The notes below the pieces were generated by a model that worked only from the letters and a program-made list of their open reading frames with translations, was not told the origin of the DNA and did not search any database. DNA of 64,000 bases from Winogradskyella sp. (GTDB lineage: Bacteria > Bacteroidota > Bacteroidia > Flavobacteriales > Flavobacteriaceae), in the NCBI RefSeq assembly GCF_013213835.1, contig NZ_JABSSU010000011.1:1-64000 (forward strand). The letters run 5' to 3'. Made by a program: the position numbers and the translations under genes. This document shows, in pieces, positions 47,910 to 56,048 of this stretch; within the stretch, counting starts at the first letter, position 1, and every line of letters begins with the position of its first letter.

Positions 47910-49178
47910 TTAAACTTCTTGTCCTTTCATCATCTTATTCCAGTATAAATAAGGCAATCCATATTTTTTCAACATCCAAAGGCGCCAATGTTCCTTCGCA
48001 CTGTCAAAAACAAGCATACGCTTTAATTTAGGATCTGGTGTAAAACTACCACTATAGTCAAACTCAGCCAAAGTCATCTTTCCATATCCAGTGACTAACG
48101 GGCAAGATGAATAGCCATTGTAAGACTTTGTACCCTTCTGATTATGCTTTATTAATAGTAAGATATTATCAACAACCACAGGAACTTGCTTTCTAACTGC
48201 AGCTCCTGTTTTAGCTGTTGGTAAAGCGGCAACATCTCCTAATCCGAAAATGTTAGCATAGGTATTATGTTGTAAAGAATTATGATCTACATCTAACCAA
48301 CCAGCTTCATTTACCAATACAGAATCTTGAATAAATTTTGGTGCTGTTTGTGGAGGCGCGATATGCAACATATCAAATGGCATCTCAATAAGTTCGTCAA
48401 TAGCTAACGATGATTTTTCACCTAAAACGTTATCCTCATTTACCATACATAAGTTCTCATTAGGATCCGTATGCTTAAAGTACACCACTTTATTTTCTGA
48501 ATCTATTTTAACCGGTGAATAAAAAGGTTTAAAGTGAATGCCGTATCGCCCAACAACTTTCATCAACGTTTCTCTTATAGGTTGTACACCAAAAATGACA
48601 CTTCCTGGTGTCGCAAAAACAACGTTTGTTGGTTTTGAAGGTTTATTTTTCTTAAAATAATCTGCAGCGAGATAAGCTATTTTTTGTGGTGCACCACCAC
48701 ATTTAATTGGTGTCGTAGGTTGTGTAAAAATAGCATTGCCACCTTTAAAGTTTTTAATCGTTTCCCAAGTCTTTTGGGGATTAGTATAGTTACTACAAAC
48801 AGTGCCATTTTCTAAAGCTTCCGTTAATCCTTCAATAAGATGTGGAGCCATCACCAAACCTGGAGCAACCACCAAATAATCGTAGGTTAAATCACCTGAA
48901 GATTTAGTTGACACAGTGTTATTATCTGGATCAAAAGAAATGGCGTAATCTTTAATCCAATCAACGCCAGTTGGCATAACACTTGCCATGGTTCGTGCTG
49001 TTTTACCAAAATCATATGCTCCTGCTCCAACTAGTGTCCAAGCAGGCTGGTAATAATGTGTTTCTGAAGGTTCAATGATACCAATATCAATACTGGATTG
49101 TTTCTTTAATAATTGGGCAGCTGTCATAATTCCTGCTGTTCCACCACCAATTATTAGAACTTGGTAATGCGTTTTCAT
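47910..49178 (-). CDS. sqr: Sulfide:quinone oxidoreductase
   Basis: 422 residues. N-terminal FAD-binding Rossmann motif VLIIGGGTAGIMTAAQLL. The residues matching the catalytic and structural cysteines of SQR are in GTVCSNYTNP, TPIKCGGAPQKIAYLAA and SSCPLVTGYGKM. A second nucleotide-binding-like part and a C-terminal amphipathic helix (LWMLKKYGLPYLYWNKMM) suit monotopic membrane attachment. The KCGGAPQK pattern resembles the SQOR (type II) branch. The enzyme oxidises sulfide to a persulfide and passes electrons to quinone; the dioxygenase-like and rhodanese enzymes upstream would use the product. Regulated as a single gene by the operator at 49232. Confidence 0.9.
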   Translation of the reverse strand: MKTHYQVLIIGGGTAGIMTAAQLLKKQSSIDIGIIEPSETHYYQPAWTLVGAGAYDFGKTARTMASVMPTGVDWIKDYAISFDPDNNTVSTKSSGDLTYDYLVVAPGLVMAPHLIEGLTEALENGTVCSNYTNPQKTWETIKNFKGGNAIFTQPTTPIKCGGAPQKIAYLAADYFKKNKPSKPTNVVFATPGSVIFGVQPIRETLMKVVGRYGIHFKPFYSPVKIDSENKVVYFKHTDPNENLCMVNEDNVLGEKSSLAIDELIEMPFDMLHIAPPQTAPKFIQDSVLVNEAGWLDVDHNSLQHNTYANIFGLGDVAALPTAKTGAAVRKQVPVVVDNILLLIKHNQKGTKSYNGYSSCPLVTGYGKMTLAEFDYSGSFTPDPKLKRMLVFDSAKEHWRLWMLKKYGLPYLYWNKMMKGQEV

Positions 49179-49203
49179 ATTGATTAATTTATTTAGTTGG
49201 TTT

Positions 49204-49247
49204 CAAACTAATTATTCACCCTTAGAAACTTTGTAACCAAAGTTACA
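49204..49247 (-). promoter_or_regulatory. Crp/Fnr-type operator TGTAAC-CAAA-GTTACA and -7 box before sqr
   Basis: The palindrome TGTAAC-N4-GTTACA lies at 49232-49247. On the minus strand, TTAGTTTG at 49211-49204 (one mismatch to TAnnTTTG) lies 28.5 bases from its centre, which places the site near -42 relative to the likely start. Third member of a set of four similar sites in this sulfur locus. Confidence 0.7.
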
Positions 49248-49349
49248 CACCGTGGAAATCAACATATTCTGTTTAAGTGACTGTCAATGAAGCTAAAACA
49301 GAATGTAAGATTATCATTTAGATAATTAAAAAACTTGTACAGAAATAGA

Positions 49350-49697
49350 TTAATTCAACCAATTGAGGTAACCACCTTGCAAATCATAGATTTTATTAAA
49401 TCCTAAAACCTCTAATCTCGCAGCAGCTTTTGCACTTCTATGACCAGAACGACAATAGATATATACAGGTTGATCTTTATCTAGCTCATTAAACTTTTCA
49501 GTAAAACTAGACGATTTAAAAAAGTCAATATTTATGGCATTATTAATATAACCACCATTATATTCTTTAGCTGTTCTCACATCCACGAGTTGCACATTAG
49601 TTGATGCTATTGCATTTTTGAAAGAAGTTTTGCCTAAAACCTCTACAGCACCAGATTTTGATTTGCTTGAACCAAATAATAATGATAATAATGACAT
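49350..49697 (-). CDS. Single-domain rhodanese-like sulfurtransferase
   Basis: 115 residues, cytoplasmic. One rhodanese domain (LVDVRTAKEYNGGYINNAIN) with the active-site Cys loop YCRSGHRSAKAA intact and a C-terminal GGYLNWL. It may carry sulfane sulfur from SQR or the persulfide enzymes to acceptors. Transcribed on its own between sqr and the persulfide dioxygenase gene, with its own operator and -7 box. Confidence 0.9.
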   Translation of the reverse strand: MSLLSLLFGSSKSKSGAVEVLGKTSFKNAIASTNVQLVDVRTAKEYNGGYINNAINIDFFKSSSFTEKFNELDKDQPVYIYCRSGHRSAKAAARLEVLGFNKIYDLQGGYLNWLN

Positions 49698-49724
49698 AAG
49701 TATTTTTTTGATGAATTATTTGGG

Positions 49725-49769
49725 CAAAATTATACACTAAACCACAAGTGCACAGTAACTTTAGTTACA
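49725..49769 (-). promoter_or_regulatory. Crp/Fnr-type operator AGTAAC-TTTA-GTTACA and -7 box before the rhodanese gene
   Basis: The palindrome at 49754-49769 is 11 of 12 positions identical to TGTAAC-N4-GTTACA. On the minus strand TAATTTTG at 49732-49725 fits TAnnTTTG exactly, 29.5 bases from the operator centre. The gene starts 28 bases further on. Confidence 0.72.
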
Positions 49770-49777
49770 ATACATAA

Positions 49778-49811
49778 AAAACCCTGCTTTGCATGTACAA
49801 AGTAGGGTTTT
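49778..49811 (-). terminator. Terminator of the metallo-beta-lactamase/rhodanese gene
   Basis: A 14-bp stem aaaaccctgctttg/caaagtagggtttt (one G-T pair) with a 6-base loop and a T-run on the minus strand, 23 bases after the stop at 49835. Confidence 0.85.
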
Positions 49812-49834
49812 ACTAACTAAACATATGGGATCAA

Positions 49835-51247
49835 CTACAACAAAGTTGTTGGGCATACATATTCGGTTTTTGGAACTTCAGTGTTCGATATTCCTTTGAA
49901 ACCAGTTGACACATCAACAAAATTATCCCAACCACGTTGCTTTAAAATAGAGGCGGCAATCATACTTCTGTAACCACCAGCACAATGAATTACAAATGGC
50001 TTATCTTTTGGAAACTCTGCCAAATGATTATTAATTTGATTTAGTGGGATATTTACAGCATCTACAACATGCTCAGCATCAAACTCACTCTTTTTTCTAA
50101 CATCAATAACCACAGGTTTCTCTGAATTATACTGTGTTTCAAATTCAACTTCTGAAATTCTACCGACAGTATCAATCTCTCGGTTACTTTCTTTCCAAGC
50201 ATCAAATCCACCTTCTAAAAATCCTATAGCATTATCATAACCTACTCTAGATAATCTTGTAATGGCTTCTTCTTCTTTTCCTGGTTCAGTAATTAATAAT
50301 ATTTCTTGTTTAATATCTGTAATCATCTCTCCTACCCAAGGTGCAAATCCACCTGCAAGACCTATATTAACACTATTTGGAATAAACCCTTTTGCAAAAT
50401 CAGCAGCTTTTCTAGTATCTAACAATAAAGCACCTGTCTCATTTGCCGCAGCTTCAAAAGCCTCTGGTGATAAGGCTTTCGTGGCGCGCTCCATAATAGA
50501 ATCTAAACTCTCATATCCTTTGATGTTCATTAAAACGTTCTGAGGAAAATATCCAGGTGGTGTCGTTAAACCATCTAAAAGCGCTTTTTTAAATTCTTCT
50601 TTAGTCATGTCTTGTAGCGCATAATTCACTTTCTTTTGGTTGCCTAAAGTATCAGTAGTTTCTTTACTCATCTTTTTACCGCAAGCAGAACCTGCACCAT
50701 GATTAGGATATACGATTAAATGATCTGCCAAAGGCATAATTTTATTACGTAAAGAATCATATAGGTAACCAGCTAATTTATCTTCAGTTAAATCTTCAAT
50801 GACATGCTGTGCTAAATCAGGACGACCAACATCACCTATAAATAGAGTATCACCTGTAATGATTCCATGTTCTTCACCTTTATCATCTATTAAAAGATAA
50901 GTGGTACTTTCCATAGTATGTCCTGGTGTATGGATAACTTTTATTTTATAATCACCAAGTTCAAAAACTTGATTATCTTCTGCTACAAGTGCATCATAAC
51001 CTGGCTTTGCGGTCGGTCCAAATACAATTGTTGCACCAGACTTTTTCTTTAAATCTAAATGCCCACTAACAAAGTCTGCATGAAAATGTGTTTCAAACAC
51101 ATATTTAATCTTTGCATTATCTGCGTTAGCACGGTCAATGTATGGTTGTACTTCGCGTAAAGGATCAAATACTGCAGCTTCGCCATTACTTTCAATATAA
51201 TATGCTGCGTGTGCAATACAACCCGTATAAATTTGTTCTACTTTCAT
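49835..51247 (-). CDS. Persulfide dioxygenase-like metallo-beta-lactamase fused to two rhodanese domains
   Basis: 470 residues, cytoplasmic. ETHE1-like metallo-beta-lactamase domain 1-240 with the motif ETHFHADFVSGH (His54, His56, Asp58), then HTPGHTMES and the GDTLFIGDVGRPDL loop. First rhodanese domain about 255-350: the active-site loop reads LLITEPGKEEEA and has no Cys, so it is inactive. Second domain about 365-465 keeps Cys422 in HCAGGYRS. Such enzymes oxidise persulfide to sulfite with transfer of sulfane sulfur. Close paralogue of the gene at 54060. Own operator and -7 box upstream. Confidence 0.88.
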   Translation of the reverse strand: MKVEQIYTGCIAHAAYYIESNGEAAVFDPLREVQPYIDRANADNAKIKYVFETHFHADFVSGHLDLKKKSGATIVFGPTAKPGYDALVAEDNQVFELGDYKIKVIHTPGHTMESTTYLLIDDKGEEHGIITGDTLFIGDVGRPDLAQHVIEDLTEDKLAGYLYDSLRNKIMPLADHLIVYPNHGAGSACGKKMSKETTDTLGNQKKVNYALQDMTKEEFKKALLDGLTTPPGYFPQNVLMNIKGYESLDSIMERATKALSPEAFEAAANETGALLLDTRKAADFAKGFIPNSVNIGLAGGFAPWVGEMITDIKQEILLITEPGKEEEAITRLSRVGYDNAIGFLEGGFDAWKESNREIDTVGRISEVEFETQYNSEKPVVIDVRKKSEFDAEHVVDAVNIPLNQINNHLAEFPKDKPFVIHCAGGYRSMIAASILKQRGWDNFVDVSTGFKGISNTEVPKTEYVCPTTLL

Positions 51248-51280
51248 AATGTAATGTATCTTAATTTAGTTATTGAGGTA

Positions 51281-51325
51281 TAAAACTAATTGAATATCAG
51301 GTGATACTCAGTTACAAATGTTACA
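51281..51325 (-). promoter_or_regulatory. Degenerate Crp/Fnr-type operator and -7 box before the persulfide dioxygenase-like gene
   Basis: AGTTAC-AAAT-GTTACA at 51310-51325: one half-site is exact, the other matches 4 of 6. On the minus strand TAGTTTTA at 51288-51281 fits TAnnTTTG in 7 of 8 positions, 29.5 bases from the centre. The spacing, equal to that of the neighbouring sites, supports a real but weaker operator. Confidence 0.55.
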
Positions 51326-51388
51326 CAACCAATCAAAACAAAAAATGATATAAGTCATGTTAGAAAACATGCAAAAGCTTTCAATTTA

Positions 51389-52207
51389 TTAATTCTGAAA
51401 GAAAAACTCCATGTAAAAAATAAAGAATGCCATAACGAATATGAAGTACCCAAAACCTTTCTTAAGCTTTTTACCATCGATGAAATTTCCGAGATAACTT
51501 CCTATAAAAATACCTACTAATGAAATGACGGTAAATTTAATTAGGAATGTCCAATCTATATCCATTGTTAGTGCATCGCCAAAGAAGAAACCTAGTAACG
51601 ATTTTAAAGCTATAATGATTAAAGAAGTACCAACTGCAACCTTCATTTCTACCTTTGCAAGAATCACCAAAGCAGGTATGATAAGAAACCCGCCACCTGC
51701 ACCAATAAGACCTGTAATGCCACCAACCAAAAGCCCTTCTAATAAAATTAATGGATAGTTATATTTTACTTCATTTGGTGTATTATCTAAATCTTCTTTT
51801 CTATTACTTAGCATAGAAAAGGCAGCAGGAAACATTAATACCGCAAATAGTCCAAACATGCCCATTCTTCGTGTAAACTCAAATCCTGAAATTTGAAATA
51901 ATACATCTGGTAAAGCTGGTACAACAAATGCCCTAACCAATGTAACACCAATTATTGCAGGAATACCAAAAACTATAGCAGTACGCCAATCGACATAGCC
52001 TTTTAAGTGTTGTTTTATACCACCAACAAATGAACTAGAACCAACTATAAATAAAGAGTACGCAGTTGCAACTTTTTCGTTAACCATAAATAAATAGGCC
52101 AAAACAGGAACAGCTAGGATTGAGCCGCCACCACCAATAAGACCTAATGAAATTCCTATAACTAAGGCACTAAAGTATCCGATAATTTCAAGTAATTCCA
52201 TTAGCAA
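51389..52207 (-). CDS. TauE/SafE-family sulfite exporter
   Basis: 272 residues with about eight TM helices and the family's repeated GLIGGGG motifs (SLGLIGGGGSILAVPVLAYL and GLIGAGGGFLIIPALVIL). Members export sulfite or related organosulfur anions; here sulfite would be the product of the persulfide dioxygenase-like enzymes. It follows the Crp/Fnr gene by 11 bases on the same strand and is probably co-transcribed with it. Confidence 0.88.
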   Translation of the reverse strand: MLMELLEIIGYFSALVIGISLGLIGGGGSILAVPVLAYLFMVNEKVATAYSLFIVGSSSFVGGIKQHLKGYVDWRTAIVFGIPAIIGVTLVRAFVVPALPDVLFQISGFEFTRRMGMFGLFAVLMFPAAFSMLSNRKEDLDNTPNEVKYNYPLILLEGLLVGGITGLIGAGGGFLIIPALVILAKVEMKVAVGTSLIIIALKSLLGFFFGDALTMDIDWTFLIKFTVISLVGIFIGSYLGNFIDGKKLKKGFGYFIFVMAFFIFYMEFFFQN

Positions 52208-52218
52208 AAAGTTGTTTA

Positions 52219-52860
52219 TTAAATATCTAGGTTAATTATTTTTATGTAATTTCTATGAAGTTCGATGCCACCTTTATTTTCGATCTTCTTTAAAAGTCGA
52301 GAAATCACAACTCTAGAACTGTTAAGTTCGTAAGCAATTTCTTGGTGCGTATTCTCAACAAAACGAGACCCATTAATTCGCACTTTTTCTTTTAAGTACT
52401 CTAATAATCTTTGGTCCATATTATTAAATGCAATACTGTCTAACGTATGCAGCATTTCGTTGAGCCTTGTATGATAACTTTCAAAAACGAAATTGCGCCA
52501 AGACTTATATTTAGCTGTCCAATCTTCCATTTTTCTAATCGGAATCATTATAAGTTCCGTCTCATTTTCAGCGATGGCTCTAATTTCACTTTTGGTCATA
52601 CCCATACAACAGGACATGGTCATTGAGCAAGTCTCACCTTGTTCTAAATAATACAATAACAACTCGTGTCCGTCGTCATCTTCTCGTAATACTTTAATAG
52701 CACCAGATAATAATAAAGGCATACCTTTAATATAACTTCCTATTTCTATGAGTTTAGTACCAGATGGCACTTTCTTATAACTGCCATTCTCTGCGATTTC
52801 CTCTATCAACGCATTTTCAAATAAATGCCCATAAGTTGCTGTAAGTATGTCTTTCATCAA
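52219..52860 (-). CDS. Crp/Fnr-family transcription regulator, candidate sulfide/persulfide sensor
   Basis: 213 residues. cNMP-type beta-roll 20-130 (PSGTKLIEIGSYIKGMPLLL, SGAIKVLRED), then a helix and a C-terminal winged HTH (HQEIAYELNSSRVVISRLLK). There is no Arg/Ser phosphate-binding cassette as in Crp. Instead Cys78, Cys84 and Cys85 are clustered in the roll (ETCSMTMSCCMG). Given its place among sqr, rhodanese and persulfide genes I infer a thiol-based switch. The four TGTAAC-N4-GTTACA-like sites are its likely targets, one of them lying in the region upstream of its own gene. Confidence 0.82.
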   Translation of the reverse strand: MMKDILTATYGHLFENALIEEIAENGSYKKVPSGTKLIEIGSYIKGMPLLLSGAIKVLREDDDGHELLLYYLEQGETCSMTMSCCMGMTKSEIRAIAENETELIMIPIRKMEDWTAKYKSWRNFVFESYHTRLNEMLHTLDSIAFNNMDQRLLEYLKEKVRINGSRFVENTHQEIAYELNSSRVVISRLLKKIENKGGIELHRNYIKIINLDI

Positions 52861-52966
52861 TAGACCAATTTAATTATTAAGAATCTTGATATAAAGCTAG
52901 TACTTAATTCTTAATAATAAAATCTCAATATTTGAGGCAAAAGTACTTTGAGTCATTGAACATTTT

Positions 52967-53019
52967 TGTAACCAAGGTTACACATTTAGACCTTATCTAA
53001 ATATGTTGATGTACTTTTG
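52967..53019 (+). promoter_or_regulatory. Crp/Fnr-type operator TGTAAC-CAAG-GTTACA and -7 box in the divergent region
   Basis: Exact palindrome at 52967-52982 between the regulator gene and the plus-strand transporter genes. TACTTTTG at 53012-53019 fits TAnnTTTG exactly; no TTG is seen at -33, as expected for an activator-dependent promoter. The centre-to-box distance is 37.5 bases, about one helical turn more than at the other three sites. The box covers the ATG at 53017, so the transporter must start further downstream. Confidence 0.7.
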
Positions 53020-53049
53020 CCAAAAATTTTTTTAAATATGGAAATAATA

Positions 53050-53601
53050 ATGAATTCATGGCCATGGTATGTTACAGGTCCGCTTATTGCAACTGTAATG
53101 GCACTATTACTATACTTTGGTAAAACTTTTGGTATGTCGTCTAACCTAAGAACGTTTTGTGCTATCGGTGGCGCAGGAAAATATGCAGATTTTTTCAAAA
53201 TCAATTGGAAAGACTATAAATGGAGTCTCGCTGTGGTATTAGGTGCAGCAATAGGTGGTTACCTCGCAGTTAACGTTATAACTAACAACCAACCTATTGA
53301 CCTCAACCCAAAAGCTGTGGCTGAACTAGAGCAACTTGGATTTAGCAATGCAGGTAAAGACTTATTACCTTCAGAATTATTTGCTTCAGATGTAATGTTT
53401 GAACCTAAAAACCTCATTTTATTAATTATAGGTGGTTTATTGGTTGGCTTTGGAACACGCTATGCTGGTGGATGTACGTCTGGACATGCCATAACAGGAT
53501 TAAGTAGTTTACAACTGCCGTCGTTGATTGCAGTAATAGGATTTTTCGCAGGAGGTTTAATCATGGTTAACATTTTGTTGCCATTAATTTTTGGAGCATG
53601 A
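53050..53601 (+). CDS. YeeE/YedE-family (DUF395) sulfur-compound transporter, subunit/half 1
   Basis: 183 residues from the ATG at 53050 (MNSWPWYV). In-frame ATGs at 53017 and 53038 exist; 53017 lies inside the -7 box, so it is excluded, while 53038 is possible. Four or five TM helices; the conserved family Cys is in GTRYAGGCTSGHAITGLSSL. YeeE-type proteins import thiosulfate. Its stop overlaps the start of the next gene by 4 bases, typical of a two-gene split of the longer YeeE. Confidence 0.85.
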   Translation: MNSWPWYVTGPLIATVMALLLYFGKTFGMSSNLRTFCAIGGAGKYADFFKINWKDYKWSLAVVLGAAIGGYLAVNVITNNQPIDLNPKAVAELEQLGFSNAGKDLLPSELFASDVMFEPKNLILLIIGGLLVGFGTRYAGGCTSGHAITGLSSLQLPSLIAVIGFFAGGLIMVNILLPLIFGA

Positions 53602-54011
53602 AATTTTTAAAATTTTTATTCGTAGGTATATTTTTTGGGATAGTATTAGTGAAATCTGAAGCCATCTCTTGGTTTCGTATCTATGAAATGTTTCGTTTTC
53701 AATCGTTTCACATGTATGGTATTATAGGTACTGCAATTGCTACAGGTGTTTTGTTTCTTCAATTTAGCAAAAAATTAAATTGGCAAACACTAGAGGGTAA
53801 AAGTATTTTAGTACCAAAGAAAGATAAAGGTATTGTGCGATATCTTGTTGGTGGTTCAATCTTTGGTTTAGGGTGGGGATTAATTGGTGCGTGCCCAGGA
53901 CCAATTTACATTATGGTTGGTGCAGGTTACATGAGCTTTATTATTGTTTTAATTGCTGCAATTTTAGGGACGTTCATATACGGGTTACTAAGAGACAAGC
54001 TACCACATTAA
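53598..54011 (+). CDS. YeeE/YedE-family (DUF395) sulfur-compound transporter, half 2
   Basis: 137 residues, four TM helices. The family motif with Cys is in GLGWGLIGACPGPIYIMVG. The 4-base ATGA overlap with the previous gene suggests translational coupling and a joint transporter. The pair is common next to persulfide dioxygenase-rhodanese genes in Bacteroidetes. Substrate (thiosulfate or other sulfane-sulfur anion) is inferred from the family and locus. Confidence 0.85.
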   Translation: MKFLKFLFVGIFFGIVLVKSEAISWFRIYEMFRFQSFHMYGIIGTAIATGVLFLQFSKKLNWQTLEGKSILVPKKDKGIVRYLVGGSIFGLGWGLIGACPGPIYIMVGAGYMSFIIVLIAAILGTFIYGLLRDKLPH

Positions 54012-54059
54012 CAGTTTAGTACAACTATTATTAGTAAATTTGAATTAGAAAGAAGAGTT

Positions 54060-55466
54060 ATGAATATTGAACAATTATATACAGGGTGTTTAGCACAAGG
54101 TACATACTACATAGAGTCTGAAGGTGAAGTGGCTATCATTGATCCTTTGAGAGAAACACAACAATATATTGATAAAGCAAATGCTGAAAATGCTAAAATA
54201 AAGTACGTTTTTGAAACGCATTTTCACGCAGATTTTGTGTCCGGTCATATTGATTTAGCACAAAAAACTGGAGCTAAAATCGTGTTTGGCCCAACAGCTC
54301 AGACTGATTATGATATCTACTCAGCAAAAGACTATGAAGAATTCAAAATCGGAAAAATTATAATTAAAGCTTTACACACGCCAGGCCATACTTTGGAATC
54401 AACTACCTATTTATTGATTGACGAAAATGGAAAAGACCACGCTATCTTCTCAGGCGACACATTATTCTTAGGTGATGTGGGACGACCTGATTTAGCTATC
54501 AAGTCTGACTTAACCAAAGAAGATTTAGCGGCGATGCTTTTTGATTCTTTGAGAACTAAAATAATGCCGTTAGCAAACGATGTCATTGTATATCCTGCGC
54601 ATGGTGCTGGTTCTGCTTGCGGGAAAAATTTAAGTAAAGAAACCGTAGACACACTTGGCAACCAAAAGAAAACCAATTATGCGCTTCGTGAGGATATGAC
54701 TAAAGCAGAGTTTGTTGAAGAAGTATTAGATGGCATTGCACCACCACCACAGTATTTTGCTAAAAATGCGATGATGAATAAAATGGGCTATGATGCTTTT
54801 GACAGTATATTGAGTAAAGGCGACAATCCTTTAAATTCAGAAGATTTTGAGGCTTTAGCTAATCACGAGTCTGCTTTAGTACTAGATGTAAGACCACAAT
54901 CTGAATTTATAAAAGGACATATCCCAAATTCAATATTCATTGGCTTGAATGGTGGATTTGCACCATGGGTTGGTGCCTTAATTACAGACATTAAGCAACC
55001 AATACTTCTAGTTGTACCTGAAGGAAAATCTGCTGAAGCCGTAACGAGATTATCTCGTGTTGGTTATGACAATACACTTGGTTATCTTGAAGGTGGCATT
55101 GAAGCATGGAAAGCTTCTGGTAGAGATATTGAAACCTTAGAGTCAATTTCTGCTGAAACCTTTGCAGAAAAAGCAAAAGCCGAAAAATTGAATATACTAG
55201 ATGTTAGAAAAGATGGTGAATATCAAAGCATGCACTTAGAAGACGCACAACATTTTGCCTTAGATTACATCAACAACCAAATGAATGAAGTTGATAGAGA
55301 CAAAACATATCACATACATTGTGCGGGTGGATATCGCTCTGTAATTGCGGCTTCTATACTTAAAGCTCGAGGATTTCATAATCTTGTAGACATTGCTGGT
55401 GGATTTGGTGCTATTAAGAAAACAGACTTAAAGACCACGAATTTTGTGTGTCCTTCAACCTTATAA
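54060..55466 (+). CDS. Second persulfide dioxygenase-like metallo-beta-lactamase/rhodanese fusion
   Basis: 468 residues, same architecture as the paralogue at 49835-51247: ETHFHADFVSGH metal site near 52-63, HTPGHTLES, GDTLFLGDVGRPDL, a first rhodanese domain whose loop LLVVPEGKSAEA has no Cys, and a second with Cys421 in HCAGGYRS. It lies 48 bases after the transporter pair, with a possible internal -7 box TAAATTTG at 54035-54042. It may differ from its sister in substrate or oxygen affinity; nothing in the sequence decides this. Confidence 0.88.
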   Translation: MNIEQLYTGCLAQGTYYIESEGEVAIIDPLRETQQYIDKANAENAKIKYVFETHFHADFVSGHIDLAQKTGAKIVFGPTAQTDYDIYSAKDYEEFKIGKIIIKALHTPGHTLESTTYLLIDENGKDHAIFSGDTLFLGDVGRPDLAIKSDLTKEDLAAMLFDSLRTKIMPLANDVIVYPAHGAGSACGKNLSKETVDTLGNQKKTNYALREDMTKAEFVEEVLDGIAPPPQYFAKNAMMNKMGYDAFDSILSKGDNPLNSEDFEALANHESALVLDVRPQSEFIKGHIPNSIFIGLNGGFAPWVGALITDIKQPILLVVPEGKSAEAVTRLSRVGYDNTLGYLEGGIEAWKASGRDIETLESISAETFAEKAKAEKLNILDVRKDGEYQSMHLEDAQHFALDYINNQMNEVDRDKTYHIHCAGGYRSVIAASILKARGFHNLVDIAGGFGAIKKTDLKTTNFVCPSTL

Positions 55467-55468
55467 TT

Positions 55469-55738
55469 ATGCAAACGACTTTACAAATACAAAACTTAAA
55501 GTGTGGTGGTTGTGCCAATACAATCATCACACGTTTAAATGAATTAGAAGATGTTAATGATATTACTGTTGATAATGATAATCACAGTGTGTCCTTTTCA
55601 TATACAGTTGAAAATACTATTTCTACAGCTTCTGAATTACTTTCAAAATTAGGCTACCCTATTGAAGGCGATGCAAATCCACTTACAAAAAAGGCAAAAT
55701 CATTTGTGAGTTGTGCAGTTGGGAGGATGAATAAATAA
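55469..55738 (+). CDS. Heavy-metal-associated (HMA) domain protein
   Basis: 89 residues from the ATG at 55469; the frame is open from 55448, but that earlier start overlaps the previous gene and adds no domain. A single HMA fold with the CGGC metal/thiol site in QNLKCGGCANTIIT and a second Cys near the end (VSCAVGRMNK). It could bind copper or carry sulfane sulfur on its CxxC. It begins 2 bases after the stop of the dioxygenase-like gene, so it belongs to the sulfur operon. Confidence 0.8.
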   Translation: MQTTLQIQNLKCGGCANTIITRLNELEDVNDITVDNDNHSVSFSYTVENTISTASELLSKLGYPIEGDANPLTKKAKSFVSCAVGRMNK

Positions 55739-55764
55739 CAAATTCCTGCGTATGCAGGAATTTG
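55739..55764. terminator. Bidirectional terminator between the sulfur operon and clpS
   Basis: An 11-bp perfect stem caaattcctgc/gcaggaatttg with a GTAT loop, lying in the 27-base gap between two convergent genes. T-runs are short, so it may be rather weak. Confidence 0.65.
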
Positions 55765-55765
55765 A

Positions 55766-56041
55766 TTATACTATCTCTGCACTTAAACCAGCCTGTAGTA
55801 ATTTTGAGCATCTTGGTTTAAGGTCATCATATTCCCCAGTTTTTACTGTACACTTACCATTGTAATGCACAATTAAAGAACACTGTTCTGCTTGTTCTGG
55901 CGTATGATCACAAGCATGAATTAGTGTATTAATGACATGATCAAAGGTATTAACATCATCATTAAACAGAACTATTTCATTCTGCTTAACAACTTCCTCT
56001 TCAAGTAATAGCTCTTCTGAATATTTCTCTTTGGTACTCAT
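55766..56041 (-). CDS. clpS: ATP-dependent Clp protease adaptor ClpS
   Basis: 91 residues. Flexible acidic N-terminus, then the ClpS core with the N-degron pocket residues in LFNDDVNTFDHV and the EQAEQCSLIVHYNGKC helix-strand. ClpS brings N-end-rule substrates to ClpA/ClpC-ClpP. Seven bases after prmA on the same strand; this prmA-clpS order is common in flavobacteria. Confidence 0.92.
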   Translation of the reverse strand: MSTKEKYSEELLLEEEVVKQNEIVLFNDDVNTFDHVINTLIHACDHTPEQAEQCSLIVHYNGKCTVKTGEYDDLKPRCSKLLQAGLSAEIV

Positions 56042-56048
56042 AACAGTA

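Noticed and set aside
53017..53049. ATG at 53017 as start of the first YeeE-type transporter
   Set aside because: It lies inside the perfect -7 box TACTTTTG at 53012-53019, so it would not be transcribed from that promoter; starts at 53038 or 53050 remain.
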